From Membranipora membranacea (Eukaryota; Bryozoa; Gymnolaemata; Cheilostomatida; Membraniporidae): a stretch of 64,000 nucleotides of DNA. The stretch lies in the NCBI GenBank assembly GCA_914767715.1, contig OU612071.1, positions 27,403,681 to 27,467,680 of the forward strand, in the 5' to 3' direction. Of this stretch, positions 12,380 to 23,980 are shown piece by piece. Within the stretch, counting starts at the first letter, position 1. Each line of letters begins with the position of its first letter. Both the position numbers and the translations under genes were made by a program. The notes beneath the pieces were generated by a model. That model was not told the DNA's origin and did no database searches. It saw nothing but the letters and a program-made list of their open reading frames with translations.

Positions 12380-12850
12380 CCGGAGGCATAGTCCTAAAAA
12401 ATCCTCTGTGCATCGCCGGAGAGGGTGGTTTACAGAAATCAAAACAATGATAGGACTGCCCGTCCAACCCAATCTTTACCACTGGCAGCAAATCCGCCCA
12501 AATCAAAGAGGACAATACATATCAATATGCAAAATAATCGCCGTCCTAACTCTGCAACAATAGTAGCTTGCGATTTTAACCATGTACAATTAAAACATCT
12601 TCACCAATATGTTGAGTTTAACACAACAAAAAACTGGACCTCTGTGACTTGGCGCTTTCAAAGCTTATAAACTGCCCAGCATCGGTGCCTCAGACTATTG
12701 TACCATTCAAATAGTTCCTACTTGCGCCACGAAACACAGCAAGATGAAACGGAAGAAAATCATCAATACAATTATCTATGACATTGCATATGAATATCAA
12801 CTCTACACTTCAAGGCAAGGTAGCGCCTTGAAGGCAGCTTATCTTGCTCA
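12380..12850 (+). mobile_element. LINE endonuclease-region fragment (family A copy 1)
   Basis: The frame at 12425-12670 contains ATIVACDFNHVQLKHLHQYV, a variant of the GDFNHxxL block of LINE apurinic endonucleases, then FNTTKNW, matching the TRxxxxLD region. The sequence 12396-12520 (CATCGCCGGAGAGGGTGGTT through GGCAGCAAATCCGC) recurs at 63085-63170, which marks a dispersed family. It is decayed and truncated at both ends. Confidence 0.55.
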
Positions 12851-12859
12851 AAAAGAGGG

Positions 12860-14670
12860 TCATTCTCAGTGGCGTACATTCTATGGCACTAAAATTGTGA
12901 AAACAACGTTCATAGACATCAGATATGTCGGAGAATCTGCATCCTGCTAGATAACTTGCTGTGGAGATTTCACTGCCAATAGATTCTCGACATGAATTGG
13001 ACATATGACCAAAAACTGCGCACAGAGGGTATATAAAAACGCACTCAATGAACATGACCTAGCATCTCAATCTGATTGGTTTAGGCACTTGGATGAATGA
13101 TAGATGTTTCATAGTATTTTAGTAACTGAACCGTTAAATGTGACATCAGTGGACCATGCTACAGTGAGAGTATCATTCATGGTGTATGTAAATTAAAGCC
13201 CCGATTGTTTTACTAATAAAATCTGAGACATAGTTAATGTGAACATCTGAAAATTTAATGTGGGGGTAAAAATGTTATGATCATTTGCCACGGAAATATA
13301 TTTAGTGATTCAATTTATACCTTTGATCTTTATCTAAATATAATATATTATGATAGTAGGTTTGTGATAAATCCTTGTTCAGATGTTAATTAGCTTGTCA
13401 TAATGATATTAGCTGCTAGGGTAGCCAAAAAAGCATTGTAGTTCTTCAAAACAAACAGGACATGATGGTTCGAGCATTGCACTATACCTTGGCAGTCTTG
13501 ATTCTGATATGAACACTGTGAAAACTAGGGGGAATGAAAAATAATTTTTATAATCAGGTAATATAAGATTGGCAGTTAAAACGAAGGGCAATGAGTCGTT
13601 TGGTGGGCAGTAGGTAATACACCTCTAATTTGATTAGGTTAACTTGCTGCACCCCGAAACAAATTGAGTAGTATGACTGGTGACAAATGAGGCTGTAGCC
13701 AATTCAAAAGAACTGTTGTCAGTGATATTGAGCCCTGTAAATATGATCAGGTGTATTTGTAGTGGAAATTTATTGATTTCAAGTTTGAAATTCTTTTCGC
13801 AAAATCATTTTAGGACGATCAATGCATTCGGGTGGACTAATGAAAATAAGACCGGGATGTGTGAAAATTGCAATGGTCTTATATATTGGGCCACTGAAAA
13901 CTCTGACAACCAATATTTAGATTGGTCTGCTCAGAGAATTGAAAGAACCTGAAGCATTCCTATTGACATGACAAGCCAAGTTTGCATGTAAAGCAACAGG
14001 GAAATGATAAGAGGTGTTGGACCGTAGCATCTGTCATGTTCAAGCCTTTCAAAAATAACTTGTCAATGTAAGCAGTTTAAATATGAGAAGAAGAAATGGA
14101 CTCACTTCCTGTTGTTAAGGCAGAGGTAGAAAGGAGATTAAAGTAGAATGTCACACAGACAATTCAAAGTCCTCTCTTGTATAAAATGAGAGAGAAATAC
14201 AGGATTATCCGGTTATCCCTCACCATTTTTCTTAACATATCCAGCAGAAAATACTGACAATGTCATCGTGTAAACAACTCTGATTAATCACAATAAATTT
14301 TGTAAAACTTGGCAAGCAGCCAAATGGAATCTAATAATGATCTCAACATAACTTCCTGCTAACCTTAATCATAAGGTAATATTTATTTTCCCCCAATAAT
14401 TTTCAATGCATTAATGTCAGTCAAAAAACACAATTATCTATGCATGATTTACTCTCAAATGAGGCAAAACCAGCAATAATTCATTTATTGAGCTTTACTC
14501 TGCAGTTCTGTTTGTGAGGTGAAGTTTACGCTGCGGAACCGCATACAGATTTAACATCAGGAGACACGGATTGGTACTTAATGTATAAGAGAGCATACAG
14601 GTAAACAAAAAAACATGCCTTTGTCAAGACAGTGACTTCTAAGTAAGGTACCTAGTGGTGACTGTAACCT
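12860..14670. other. No gene recognised
   Basis: Open frames at 13680-13952 (90 codons) and elsewhere show no domain or splice support. The last few hundred bases should include upstream regulatory DNA of the first NHL gene. Confidence 0.4.
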
Positions 14671-14678
14671 CGAGGGTG

Positions 14679-14685
14679 TATAAAA
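14679..14685 (+). promoter_or_regulatory. TATA box of NHL gene 1
   Basis: TATAAAA in the context CGAGGGTGTATAAAATCAG. Transcription would be expected to start about 30 bases on, around 14705-14715 (TACATCAGCC), placing a 5' UTR of about 285 bases in front of the ATG at 14996. It is inferred from position and sequence only. Confidence 0.5.
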
Positions 14686-14754
14686 TCAGTTGCTGTTAGT
14701 ACATCAGCCAGCCCAATCTCAGCCTCACAGTTCTACAGCCTGGCGATATCTCTC

Positions 14755-14835
14755 AGACTTATATTAGACCTATATCAGACCTATATTAGACCTATATCAG
14801 ACCTATATCAGACATATATCAGACCAAGGAGTTAG
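14755..14835 (+). repeat. 12-13-bp tandem repeat in the predicted 5' UTR
   Basis: About six copies of ATATYAGACCT-like units (TTATATTAGACC, TATATCAGACC and variants). A related single unit recurs at about 14850. Confidence 0.8.
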
Positions 14836-14875
14836 AGACTCCTTGATCAGACTTATATTAGAAGAAGTATCCTCC

Positions 14876-14990
14876 TAACGATTCACCGAACAATCCACCG
14901 CACCATCTACCGCACGATTCACCGAACCATCTACTGCACCATCTACCGTACCAACTACCGAACCATCTACCGCACAATTCACCGAACTCT
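14876..14990 (+). repeat. ACCG-based tandem repeat in the predicted 5' UTR
   Basis: About ten imperfect 10-12-bp units of the type CACCGAACCATCTACCGCAC run to within a few bases of the ATG at 14996. The array is C/A-rich and nearly free of T and G on this strand. Confidence 0.8.
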
Positions 14991-14995
14991 CCACA

Positions 14996-17900
14996 ATGGA
15001 TATGTTCTTAATGAAGTGGCTGTTTTTACTGGTAAGTTGTATCTTAATATAAAAGTTAAAGAGAGAAATTTGATAAATTCGACAAATTGTTCATGTTTTT
15101 GTTTCTTGAGTAGTAGTGCAATACAGAGTGAGTGTACCATTGAAATGTAGTACAACCCGCTCATAACGAAACTGGTTAAACAATTGGTGACCTACAGACT
15201 TGATAATAACTCCCTAGACAAGACACCATACAAACTTAAGTGAGGCGTATAATTGTAGGGCGATTTGCAGTCCATAGCCTTTTTGTTGATCTCTCATCTC
15301 TCATCTAATAAATCTCACTCGGAGCGCTTTGGCTCCTTTATCGAGATACAGTATTGTGTGAACAAATGTTTAAATTATGGCTCTCTCAATTGATTTTTGA
15401 GTCTTTGGTATGAAGTAAATCCTAGCGGTATCTCAAGTTGGTTAAAACAATCATGTTATTGTCACATCCCAGTTTACTTGCTGGCCTAGCAGCACTGCAG
15501 TTCAGTGAAAAGTCCATGAGAGTAGAATCTACATTTAGGTGTTTGATATGGTGTGCCAGTATCTTTGTTTATGACATGTTTTAGGTATTGGATCAGTTGT
15601 GTATTTATCAACTTGCCATTTGAGTGAGACTTAACAAACAAGAGTTTTGTTGGAAATAGGCACAATTGTGTTGCAACTAGTAGCAATTTGAATTCTGCAT
15701 TGATGTATCAAGCGGAAAGTGACATGAGTTATTGTTATTAATCATTGTTATCCACATGCACTGCGATGGTAATTGACTAGAGGGATATCTGTTGCTAGGT
15801 AACCAAAGTATCACATACTTCTAAACCTACGGCCGATGGGGAAAGTGTTTGACTCCCTCTATCAGGAAATCTCAACAAGAAAGCTAAATAATGTCTCAAA
15901 ATTTCCCATCTTATATCCAAAGCCTATTTTAGTTATTCACTGTAATCAATTGATATTATTAGTTTTGGGTATAAACCCTCACATGCTTTATACCCAGCGG
16001 ACGCTTTTACTGTCGGCAGTTGGATGTTTAATGTTATCCAGGCCACACGTATACTAAAATACTTCGCATTCACACACTAAGAGGTAACACATTACAATCA
16101 TTATTCACAAACACACAAACAGAGTATTACTGTCTGGCTGGTTGCCACTGTATTACTGAAGCACATTCTTCAATATTTTATGTCTGGCTGGTAGCCTTTC
16201 TTGACTAATTCTTACTCAGTCATTTTCCGAATTAAGAGCCGTCGGGAATGTACAGTAAACTGTACCCGGCTCAACCACAGGAAGATAAATTTCCCGACAT
16301 ACAGAAGTGATTTGAAGCGCCTTATTACGTCGAGTTCATTCACTCGATTCTACTGGAGTGCACATACCGTTGGTGTGGGAAAGTAAGTAAACATTTTTAG
16401 CTAAACGAATCTCTAATATGAATGGTGTTGCCTCTATTTTAAGTTCTGTCATTTGTTTACTTTCAGAGTTTTATTGATAGGATACAGGGTGATCAATTCT
16501 CCAGGTGAGTGTAACAGGCCACCAAGGTTTCAAACATGATATCATCAATTGATAACAGATTGCCCTGTTTATAAGAAAACAGAGGATGGGCTGCCCCTAA
16601 AGAGGGACGCAAGTTGCCCAAAGTCCTTGTCCTGAGAGTGTAATACATCCTAGACAACTAGAATGCATCCTAGAGGTGAGGCCAAAGTGGACCTCCTAAT
16701 CATGAGTGTGCAGCAAGCTGCCAGAAACTGAACCAGGCACTAGTCAGCCATTGGCAGTGACGCTTTGATCTTAGCCACTAGGCTGAGAAGCATGTTATGC
16801 ATAGGGAAAAAGACCAAATCTGAATCGGATGATTTTTGAGTGAGATTCTTTCTTAAGATATAATCTATCAGGCGCTAAAATGATGCTCAAACTCAACTAG
16901 TATGGAACTACACAGAGCAGTCTCCTGTTCCTGTTATATTTAGCCTGTACTCTATCATTATTACAGCAATTTCTTTGAACCCCTCCTAAACTGAAGTGTA
17001 TCTCCGTTACAAACGACAGTGACACATTACGCACACGATGATGAAGGGGAGATTACGAATATAACTAGACTAGGAAAGAAGTCTCCAAATTGCTTTCGTT
17101 GTCCCCTTCATAACAGATACCTTCAATATGCAAATTGAAAGTTGTTCAAATTATAATGTTTGTCATCATTGGCATCCTTGGTTTTTCACTGCTGAAAAAG
17201 TCAAAGCTTTGAAGGAAATCAGATATGGTTCTGTAGACACTGGGACTAAGTTAAAAGAGTCTTTTCTATTTACAGAGACTGGTCATTGAAGAAAATATTT
17301 CAGCTAGAGGAGTTGATGAGTGACCCAATCAACACAAAAATCACTCATATAGAGCAGGATTTGCAGAATCCCCTATCAATAATATATTCAATCTACTACA
17401 CAAATAGAACTAGAAATGGTAAAACTGGACTCGGTAGATTCAGTACAGATAACTCTTCACATCTGACAGGAGTTTTTGTTGAATCATCGAGTCCATCCGA
17501 CTTATGGGGGTTTACGCAGATCGATACGCAATACATTGTTATTGTTGACAGGGAACAACATTGTTTTCGTATTTATGAGAGACTCACAGGACAATTAAGG
17601 CGGTTTGCTGGAACATGTGGTTACTCACAAAATTGCTATTCATGTGAGAGGTACTACTACCCTTTCGATGTTACTTACCACCGAGAATCAAAGACAATAT
17701 ATCATACTGATGGATTCCGGAGACGAGTAAGATCTCTAGGATATATCGATGGACGCACTCAACTTGTCACCAGCTTTGAAGTTCCTGTACGACAGTTTGA
17801 TCCCCTGTCGAGTATTTTGGTGTTTAATCCTTCTCAGTCAAGAATTCTACACACCCTTAGAAAGCCAAAACCTTCAAACGAAATTCGATTGAGAATGATG

Positions 17901-18455
17901 ACAATTACCAGTATATACAGTTTTGCTGATGCCGGTGAAGCCTTTTTTATTAATGACAAAACTGTTATACAAGGATCGGTGTTAAATAAACGTCACATCG
18001 AGATTACAAATGAAGGTTATGGTGTTCGCACATCCCTAATCAACAGCCGAGTAATCTCATGTGGTTTTCTCACAACTGGCTCACCAAAAAGACTTGTTAT
18101 AGCTGATAATTTAGGGTTTCTGGTGTACGAGACTAGATTCCAAAAAAGCAATCAGACCAGTATTGCAGGATCGACCCTTTCCGATAATGAAACATTGTCT
18201 CACCCTATTGATCAACCTATTACTACCACAGTCAAAAGAACAACACCTGCTAATAGTAAAAGTCAAACTCCTACCACCAGTACAAAACCAGCTACTAGTG
18301 ACAGATCGGATACTACTAAAGACTGGCTCTTAATAAGCTGTTTAATTTTGGGCACAGTGACCATCTTCCTGTCGATACACTGTTTGAGTGGATGTTGTAA
18401 GCGCAATGACAAGTCAGAATTGGAAAACATAAGGATAAAACTAGCGGCTGCGTAA
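14996..18455 (+). CDS. NHL-repeat membrane protein (NHL gene 1, 3 exons)
   Basis: Exons 14996-15031, 16467-16504 and 17276-18455 give introns of phase 0 and 2, GT-AG throughout, and a total length divisible by three (417 residues). The first exon encodes MDMFLMKWLFLL, a short signal-peptide core. The large last exon holds a propeller-like region with degenerate NHL repeats, e.g. YIVIVDREQHCFRIYERLTG then RRFAGTCG, and about eight Cys. A Thr/Ser-rich stalk (TTPANSK...TTSTKPATSD) leads to one membrane helix at about residues 375-399 (WLLISCLILGTVTIFLSIHC) and an 18-residue basic tail. NHL propellers usually bind protein or other ligands; here the topology implies an extracellular domain. An extra exon between 15032 and 16466 cannot be excluded (an open stretch ends at a GTAAGT donor at about 16383). 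Paralogous to the gene at 23981-29179. Confidence 0.75.
16580..16800 (-). mobile_element. tRNA-derived SINE in intron 2 of NHL gene 1
   Basis: On the minus strand, 16795-16720 shows an A-box-like AGTGGCTAAGATCAAAG followed about 40 bases later by a B-box-like GGTTCAGTTTC. This is the spacing of a polymerase III tRNA promoter. Downstream sequence is unrelated to tRNA, as expected of a SINE body. Confidence 0.5.
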
Positions 18456-19173
18456 GCATTGATTTACCAATCAAGTCACAAGTTCTTTTTAAAAATGACA
18501 AGTGCAGGGTCACCATATATCATTTTCAAGAGCTCAAAAAGTTACACGACCTTGTAGATTCTCCTCACGCACACAAACTCTCTGTAACTTGGCGAATTTG
18601 GAAAAAAAAATTGATTTTGATTTTGAAGCTGTCCATGCCTGAACCATGGGCTTCAAGTATGCAGTGGAGGAAAATTTGCATAGAAATCATATGATAGCTC
18701 CCCTGCTCTTTTGCCCACACTTTTTGCAGGGGACATAAACACTTAATTTACCCGATCGTGACCTCACAAATTATATAATTTTTATAACCCTTTAAGTAAT
18801 GGCAGGTTTGGTGCACACAAGATCCCTTTGGTGCCCTAAGACAGATTTAAACCCATACAATTATACGATGGTATAATAAAATATCTAGGAGTCATGTCTC
18901 CCTTAACTCCTAACCTTGAGACTGTTGTTCCTTGTTCCTTATCACATGTGATACATAATAACCATATTCATTGTTCTTGTGCTTTCTTATTGAGGCTAGG
19001 AGATTCGACCTGAAAAAAGTATAACGATAGACAAAGGTATTGTTAACTTTCAACCTTTATTCCTAACAACATATTGTCCAGCCCAAGCACTTCAATCTTC
19101 AAGGCCTAAAAAAGAATCTGATTCAAATGATTTGACCATGGATATTTGATCTTATTTTATTATCTATTTTCAG
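18456..19173. other. Intergenic or 5' part of the PARP gene
   Basis: No convincing exon seen. If the PARP gene has N-terminal exons they may lie here or overlap NHL gene 1 introns, but I could not identify any. Confidence 0.35.
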
Positions 19174-22093
19174 GCAACAGGCTGGAAAGAAACTAAACAC
19201 TAAAGCACTCAAAGGTATCTCCTTCCTCTCTAGCTGATATAAGTTAAATCATGGTGTTTTATATTTAGTGGCTGATCCCAAAGCACATTTGCATCAAGCA
19301 AATAATATTTTAATCTGGTAGAACCAATTATGATGAAAATGACATGGCTTTTAATGCAACAGGTATAAGTGAAGGCCAGTTGTCCTATAACTTTAAAAAA
19401 CTACGCTTCATCCAAACATGGCCCTGTCTAAACGTGGCCCTGTCCAAACATGGCCCGAGTAAAACAAGGCCCGAGCCAAACTTTAAATTTAGCTTAGCTT
19501 TTGCACAAGGGGTCAAGTTTTATATTTTGGGCAAAATTTTGTATTTATAGCCTAGTTTTACCAATTCAGGCCACGTTTCAGGAGATTGGGCCAAGCAGGG
19601 CCGTAGTTTAGAAATAATGGTAGGGGAGGCAAAAATCTGAGGCGAGTCCAAAACATCAATAGGATGGGGTGCTACGACCTTCCCAAAGCAAATTAGCTCA
19701 CATAAATAGCAAATAGAATTCCTAGATGAGCTGATTCTGGCGTGGAATATTCAATTTTAACATTTTTAGGCCACTCTATTTTCCATTCTAGGGGAGGCAT
19801 AGCGCCCCTGCCTCCCCTAGAACTACGGGCCTGCCAAAGTATTATATTTGGGGCCAAGTTTTGTATTTGGGACCAAGTTTTACTAATTGGGGTCAAGTTT
19901 TATATTTGGGGGCAAGTTTAACAAATTGGCGCCATGATTTACTAATCGCGGCCAAGTTTGGCTCGGGGCAAGTTTGGCAGGGGCCAAGTTTTGCTCGGGC
20001 CAAGTAAAATTACATGGAGCAAAGCATTATATTTGGGGCCAAGTTTTGTATTTTGGGATAAGTGTTACTAATTTGGGCAAAGTTTGGCTCAGGCCAATTT
20101 TGTATTGGGCCAAGTTTGGCTCGGGCCAGGTTTTGCTCAGGCCAAGTTGTCGTGGATTACATGCAAATTATCGAAATAATAGAAGCTTTGTGTCTTCGAA
20201 TCTCCACATGCAGAATGAATATTTTTGTTTTAATACTTCACATCATATCGCTAGTACTCAGCTATGTAAATGCCCACAAGGAAACCAAGACTATGAAAGC
20301 ATAATTTTCTATATTCTATTGTTTAGATTACCCAATCACCTGGTGTGGAGATGTCAGTGGGTACAGTGAGGTGATACTATCTTCTGATTCTAGAGAGTAT
20401 CTGTCTGTGAGCAAAAAGTTCATTAAATCGCTGATACAGACCGCCGAAGTAAAACAGGTAAGCTTCAGTAATTACAAAGACCACTCCCTCGAAAGACACG
20501 TGACATCACGGAAAGAAATACAGAGAAAATGGAAAGACAGCTATAAGTCACTATCAAGGGGTCTCAGCAATGAGCCATGTAAAGCTTATAACCCTAACAC
20601 GTATGATGTGTTGCATAGAGAGGCGATGGAAAATTGGACTGTGCTGTGGGACGAGAGAATACAACTCTGAGTCGTGAATAGCGAGTATGCCAATAAGCGC
20701 CATCAACCCATTGGTGCTTCAGAGTTTGTGGGTTTGGGCCCCTCTGGGAAGGCTATCAAGGGTAATTGGTCCAGCCCCCAGTACCCTCGAGTGTATACAT
20801 CTTCTTTAGTACTAATCGATACTACTCACTTGAAACAGTTATTTACTCACTTAGTGAATTAATACATGAAACACATTTAGGCAACCAATGAGGATATTTT
20901 TGGGAGATTGGAGATCCAATCCCAGGTTGCTTTGCCCAGGTCAATTTCTCCCCTACTCATTGTCACTATATTGTACTGAGGTTTTACAGTTTACAGTGTT
21001 ATATGCACATTGCCCTAAATAAGCTTGATCAGTGAATAAGTTGGAAAAATGATTAATAGATATAAAATAGCAATGGTACATAATGCCATTGAATTAGATT
21101 GCTCTCAAATCAGCATGTTGCAGTTATACCTATTTTAAATTTCAGATCACCAGAATTCAAAATCCTGTCGCATATGATCAGTATAGAATTCATAAGCACT
21201 TTGTGCAGACGAAACTAAAGAGTCGTAACCGAGATGACTTAACCATAGAGAGAGAACTGTGGCATGGAACAACGGAGGAAAATGTGGGGAAGATAACTCA
21301 AACCAACTTTGACAGATCCAGAACAGGTCATTTCTTTTTAAATTATGAAATGTGGCAATGTGTTAATTCGGTGCTCTATTGACAATTTAACACCTCTTTA
21401 TACAACAAGGTATTCATACTGCTGATGAATTAAAAAGAATATGGAGCAGAATCAACAACTCTTTCTCAAATGAACTAGATGTACTGATTCTGTGCCGAAG
21501 TGAACTGGATATCCCCCCAAATATTTACATTTTAGCCTTCACATGTCTCTCCGCTCACCATGCGCATATGCTCGGCAGACCAGCAGGTAGTGTGACATGT
21601 GCAAACACCAGGCTCGGCATCTCTGTTTGTATCGCAGTTGTCATAACCATTATTCCATTTTTTTTCTTTTCACTCACTGGCTGACCACATTATTACCCAC
21701 CATCTTTCACATATTATAAACAAGAACATAGGTGATACTTTGGTACATTAATCAGCAATGAAAAAGGGTATATTAATTAATTAATTATTTATTTTCACAG
21801 GTCGGTCTAAATACGGATGCGGAGCGTACTTTGCCTTGTCGGCCAGATATTCCCATTCTTTCACAGCTGCTAACTCATGTGGTGACAGACACATGATGCT
21901 TGTATCAGTGATAACAGGTGACTACTGCTTAGGAACACAGGGCATGAAAACATTACCGTATATATCGGGATCGAGAACAGAACAGCACGACTCGGCTGCA
22001 AACAGTCTAACTAACCCAGCACTGTTTGCCGTGTTCCATGATACAGCAGCATACCCAATGTATGTTATCAGATACTCAACCCCAGCATGCTAA
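19174..22093 (+). CDS. PARP-type ADP-ribosyltransferase, catalytic domain (3' exons)
   Basis: Four exons fit with matching phases: 19174-19214, 20327-20457, 21146-21326 and 21801-22093 (introns phase 1, 0, 1). The product region of about 214 residues matches the PARP catalytic fold. It has EYLSVSKKFIKSLIQ, then ITRIQNPVAYDQYRIHK (start of the core), ELWHGTTEENV with the NAD-binding His, KYGCGAYFALSARYSHS with the Tyr, and LFAVFHDTAAYPMYVIRYS before the stop. The third triad position, Glu in poly-forming PARPs, is Met in YPMYVI. This predicts a mono-ADP-ribosyltransferase or inactive enzyme, nearest in type to the PARP7-15 group. The 5' end is not found: the first listed exon starts in phase 2, so at least one upstream exon exists. 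No WWE or macro domain is visible here. Confidence 0.8.
19395..20150 (+). repeat. Degenerate GGCCAAGTTT minisatellite in a PARP intron
   Basis: Between 19840 and 20150 a unit like GGGGCCAAGTTTTGTATTTG recurs about 15 times with variable length (roughly 15-25 bp), interspersed with GGCTCGGGCCAAG forms. At 19415-19480 related units appear in complementary sense (AAACATGGCCC, GGCCCGAGCCAAAC). Intron of the PARP gene. Confidence 0.75.
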
Positions 22094-22230
22094 ACTAGAT
22101 TAATATTGTTACGAGCTCAAATTGATGATGTTTCACTGTTGTGCTTAATTCACTGCTGCCACACAGCCAAATTTGTGATTATTGAATTCTGTATAGCTCA
22201 AAACTGATGAAATGAGGCTGCAATGTCAGC

Positions 22231-22426
22231 ATTGTCACATAATGAGCAAATAATTTGCACAAACTGATCGTCAAAATTAGGGTATGAAATTGTTTATCTA
22301 CATCATCAGGTGACGTAGTTACCGTCTTACTAGTGCCAACTGTACACGTCATAAGCTGGTGTGTAGATTTCATGCCCTGAATTAGAAGATCAGTTTGTGC
22401 AAATATTTTGCGCATAGGTGACAATT
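22231..22426. repeat. 196-bp MITE-like foldback 3' of PARP
   Basis: Terminal arms of about 65 bp share GCACAAACTGATC and ATTGTCAC. The left arm ATTGTCACATAATGAGCAAA mirrors the right arm ending GTGACAAT. No transposase is present. Confidence 0.75.
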
Positions 22427-22734
22427 ACGAGATTTAAGTCTCAATTAACTATATTGGAGCTATGCAGAACTCAATGAGCACACGTCATTTGCATGAGTGG
22501 CAGCAGTAGTTTTAAGATGTTCTGCCCTTGAATAGTTTACAAGTAACAAGTTAATTTGTCAGATTTACCTAGCCAAAGGTTTTGCCAAGATTATTGTCAC
22601 GCAATGTCTCACTTCTAAAAATTTTTGTAAGATGATATTCTTTGTACTAAAAGGTCTGTTTTGAATGCTCTTATATTTTGTCCAGTTATTTCACAGTGTC
22701 CTATTTTTTATATAATGTAAGAGTGATAAATGTC

Positions 22735-22995
22735 AGGGTGGTTAGAGTGGGTGGGGTTCAAGCTTCACAATCTGAGAGCTGCAGGTTTGAATCCCGGTCT
22801 CTAACATTCTGCTTATTGAGGTGAGCCATTCATATGTAACCCTAGCTTAGCCGCCCTTACCTTGTACAAGGGTGAGGTGAATAGTTGAGTAATATAGAGT
22901 TGGGTTGTATCATGTATCATTGATTTTATCTAAGGATATTCTCAATGGCCCCGAAAGAGGAACAGAACAGCAAATACAGTGAATAATATTATTTT
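22735..22995 (+). mobile_element. tRNA-derived SINE, plus strand
   Basis: GGTGGTTAGAGTGG resembles an A box, and GCAGGTTTGAATCCCGGTCT about 45 bases on contains a near-consensus B box. The head is followed by an unrelated body and ends near a TTATTTTTATTATTG tail. Confidence 0.65.
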
Positions 22996-23171
22996 TATTA
23001 TTGTATATTCATTATTCGAGAAGAGAATTGACTTGCTCTCTGTATCCTAATAACCAGTTTAGACTATAGGCTATATATTAAGTGTGAGCATTGGCTCCAT
23101 AGTGGTTAGCCTGACAGAGTTATAAGAATATATATGTCTAGGAATAATAATAATGTCTATGACTCATCACA

Positions 23172-23492
23172 ATGAATGAGAACTTCCTTCTTAAATTTAC
23201 TCCAAACCATACTATTATGAAATATCTACTTTCCCCCAATACATATCTTATGATTGAGAGGAGAGTAACAATGAATGTAAGTGTCGGCTGTGTCATTAAC
23301 TCTGATGAATTAGCCAAATACAACAAAAATATCAAAAATGACATTTTTCCGACTCTATCGCAGCAGTTTCAGTTGAGTAGCAAAACAGAAACAATAGATT
23401 GTGTCAACCTTTACAGTCGTATCATAATGCATCATGGAGGAGTTACGTTCCTTTCCCCTCACCTCCTAAATAGAACCTGGATGATGGGCTAA
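23172..23492 (+). CDS. Unrecognised 106-codon open frame
   Basis: An open frame from ATG to TAA with no recognised domain, signal peptide or membrane segment. Charged and polar residues are spread through it (for instance SDELAKYNKNIKNDIFPTLS), which looks more protein-like than most frames here. No promoter or splice evidence supports it, and it lies between the SINE and NHL gene 2. It may be a relic or chance. Confidence 0.2.
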   Translation: MNENFLLKFTPNHTIMKYLLSPNTYLMIERRVTMNVSVGCVINSDELAKYNKNIKNDIFPTLSQQFQLSSKTETIDCVNLYSRIIMHHGGVTFLSPHLLNRTWMMG

Positions 23493-23980
23493 GTATACCA
23501 CATACTCCTCATTTACAAATGGTAAGGGCAAAAATAGTTTATCAAAACGTATTTGCAATGCTTGCACCCTCTTAGACAACAATTTGCGATATGTCAGAGT
23601 GTTTTGGAGTTATCCCATAATGATTATCATCATGTCTACAGATAGTGCACGCCAATTTCTCAACTAAAAATATAATTTGATGGGGTGAAATCGTCATAGG
23701 CTTTGTCTGGCTTTACAAATCACTGATATGATACTGATCAATGTTTACACTAGAACCTTGATAAGATACTTTCAACACACAGTATTCAATGAAATATGAA
23801 GTCGATGCTCGTATCAGTAGTTAGGCAAACTAGCAGATGCCAGCTTATATGGAGTTGATTACAATCAGTATAGATCGTGTTATCGGCAGTTACATTCGCT
23901 CGTAGTACTGTGATCGGCTTGTATGTGTACAAGTCCTGCTTGTATATTTCATAACAGAGTTATTTAACTCAATCACAAAT

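Noticed and set aside
13680-13952. 90-codon frame with CENC and a Trp-rich end
   Set aside because: No known zinc motif spacing, no splice context and no homologous text recognised.
14755-14990. CRISPR-like array
   Set aside because: Units are 10-13 bp with no spacers, in an animal 5' UTR; plain tandem repeats.
16201-16386. Extra exon of NHL gene 1
   Set aside because: It ends at a good donor (GTAAGT), but its frame does not join the flanking exons with an acceptable acceptor; left out of the model though still possible.
22745-22810. Possible true tRNA gene
   Set aside because: A- and B-box-like text is present but no cloverleaf pairing (acceptor stem) can be formed by eye, and it continues into a repeat body; called a SINE head.
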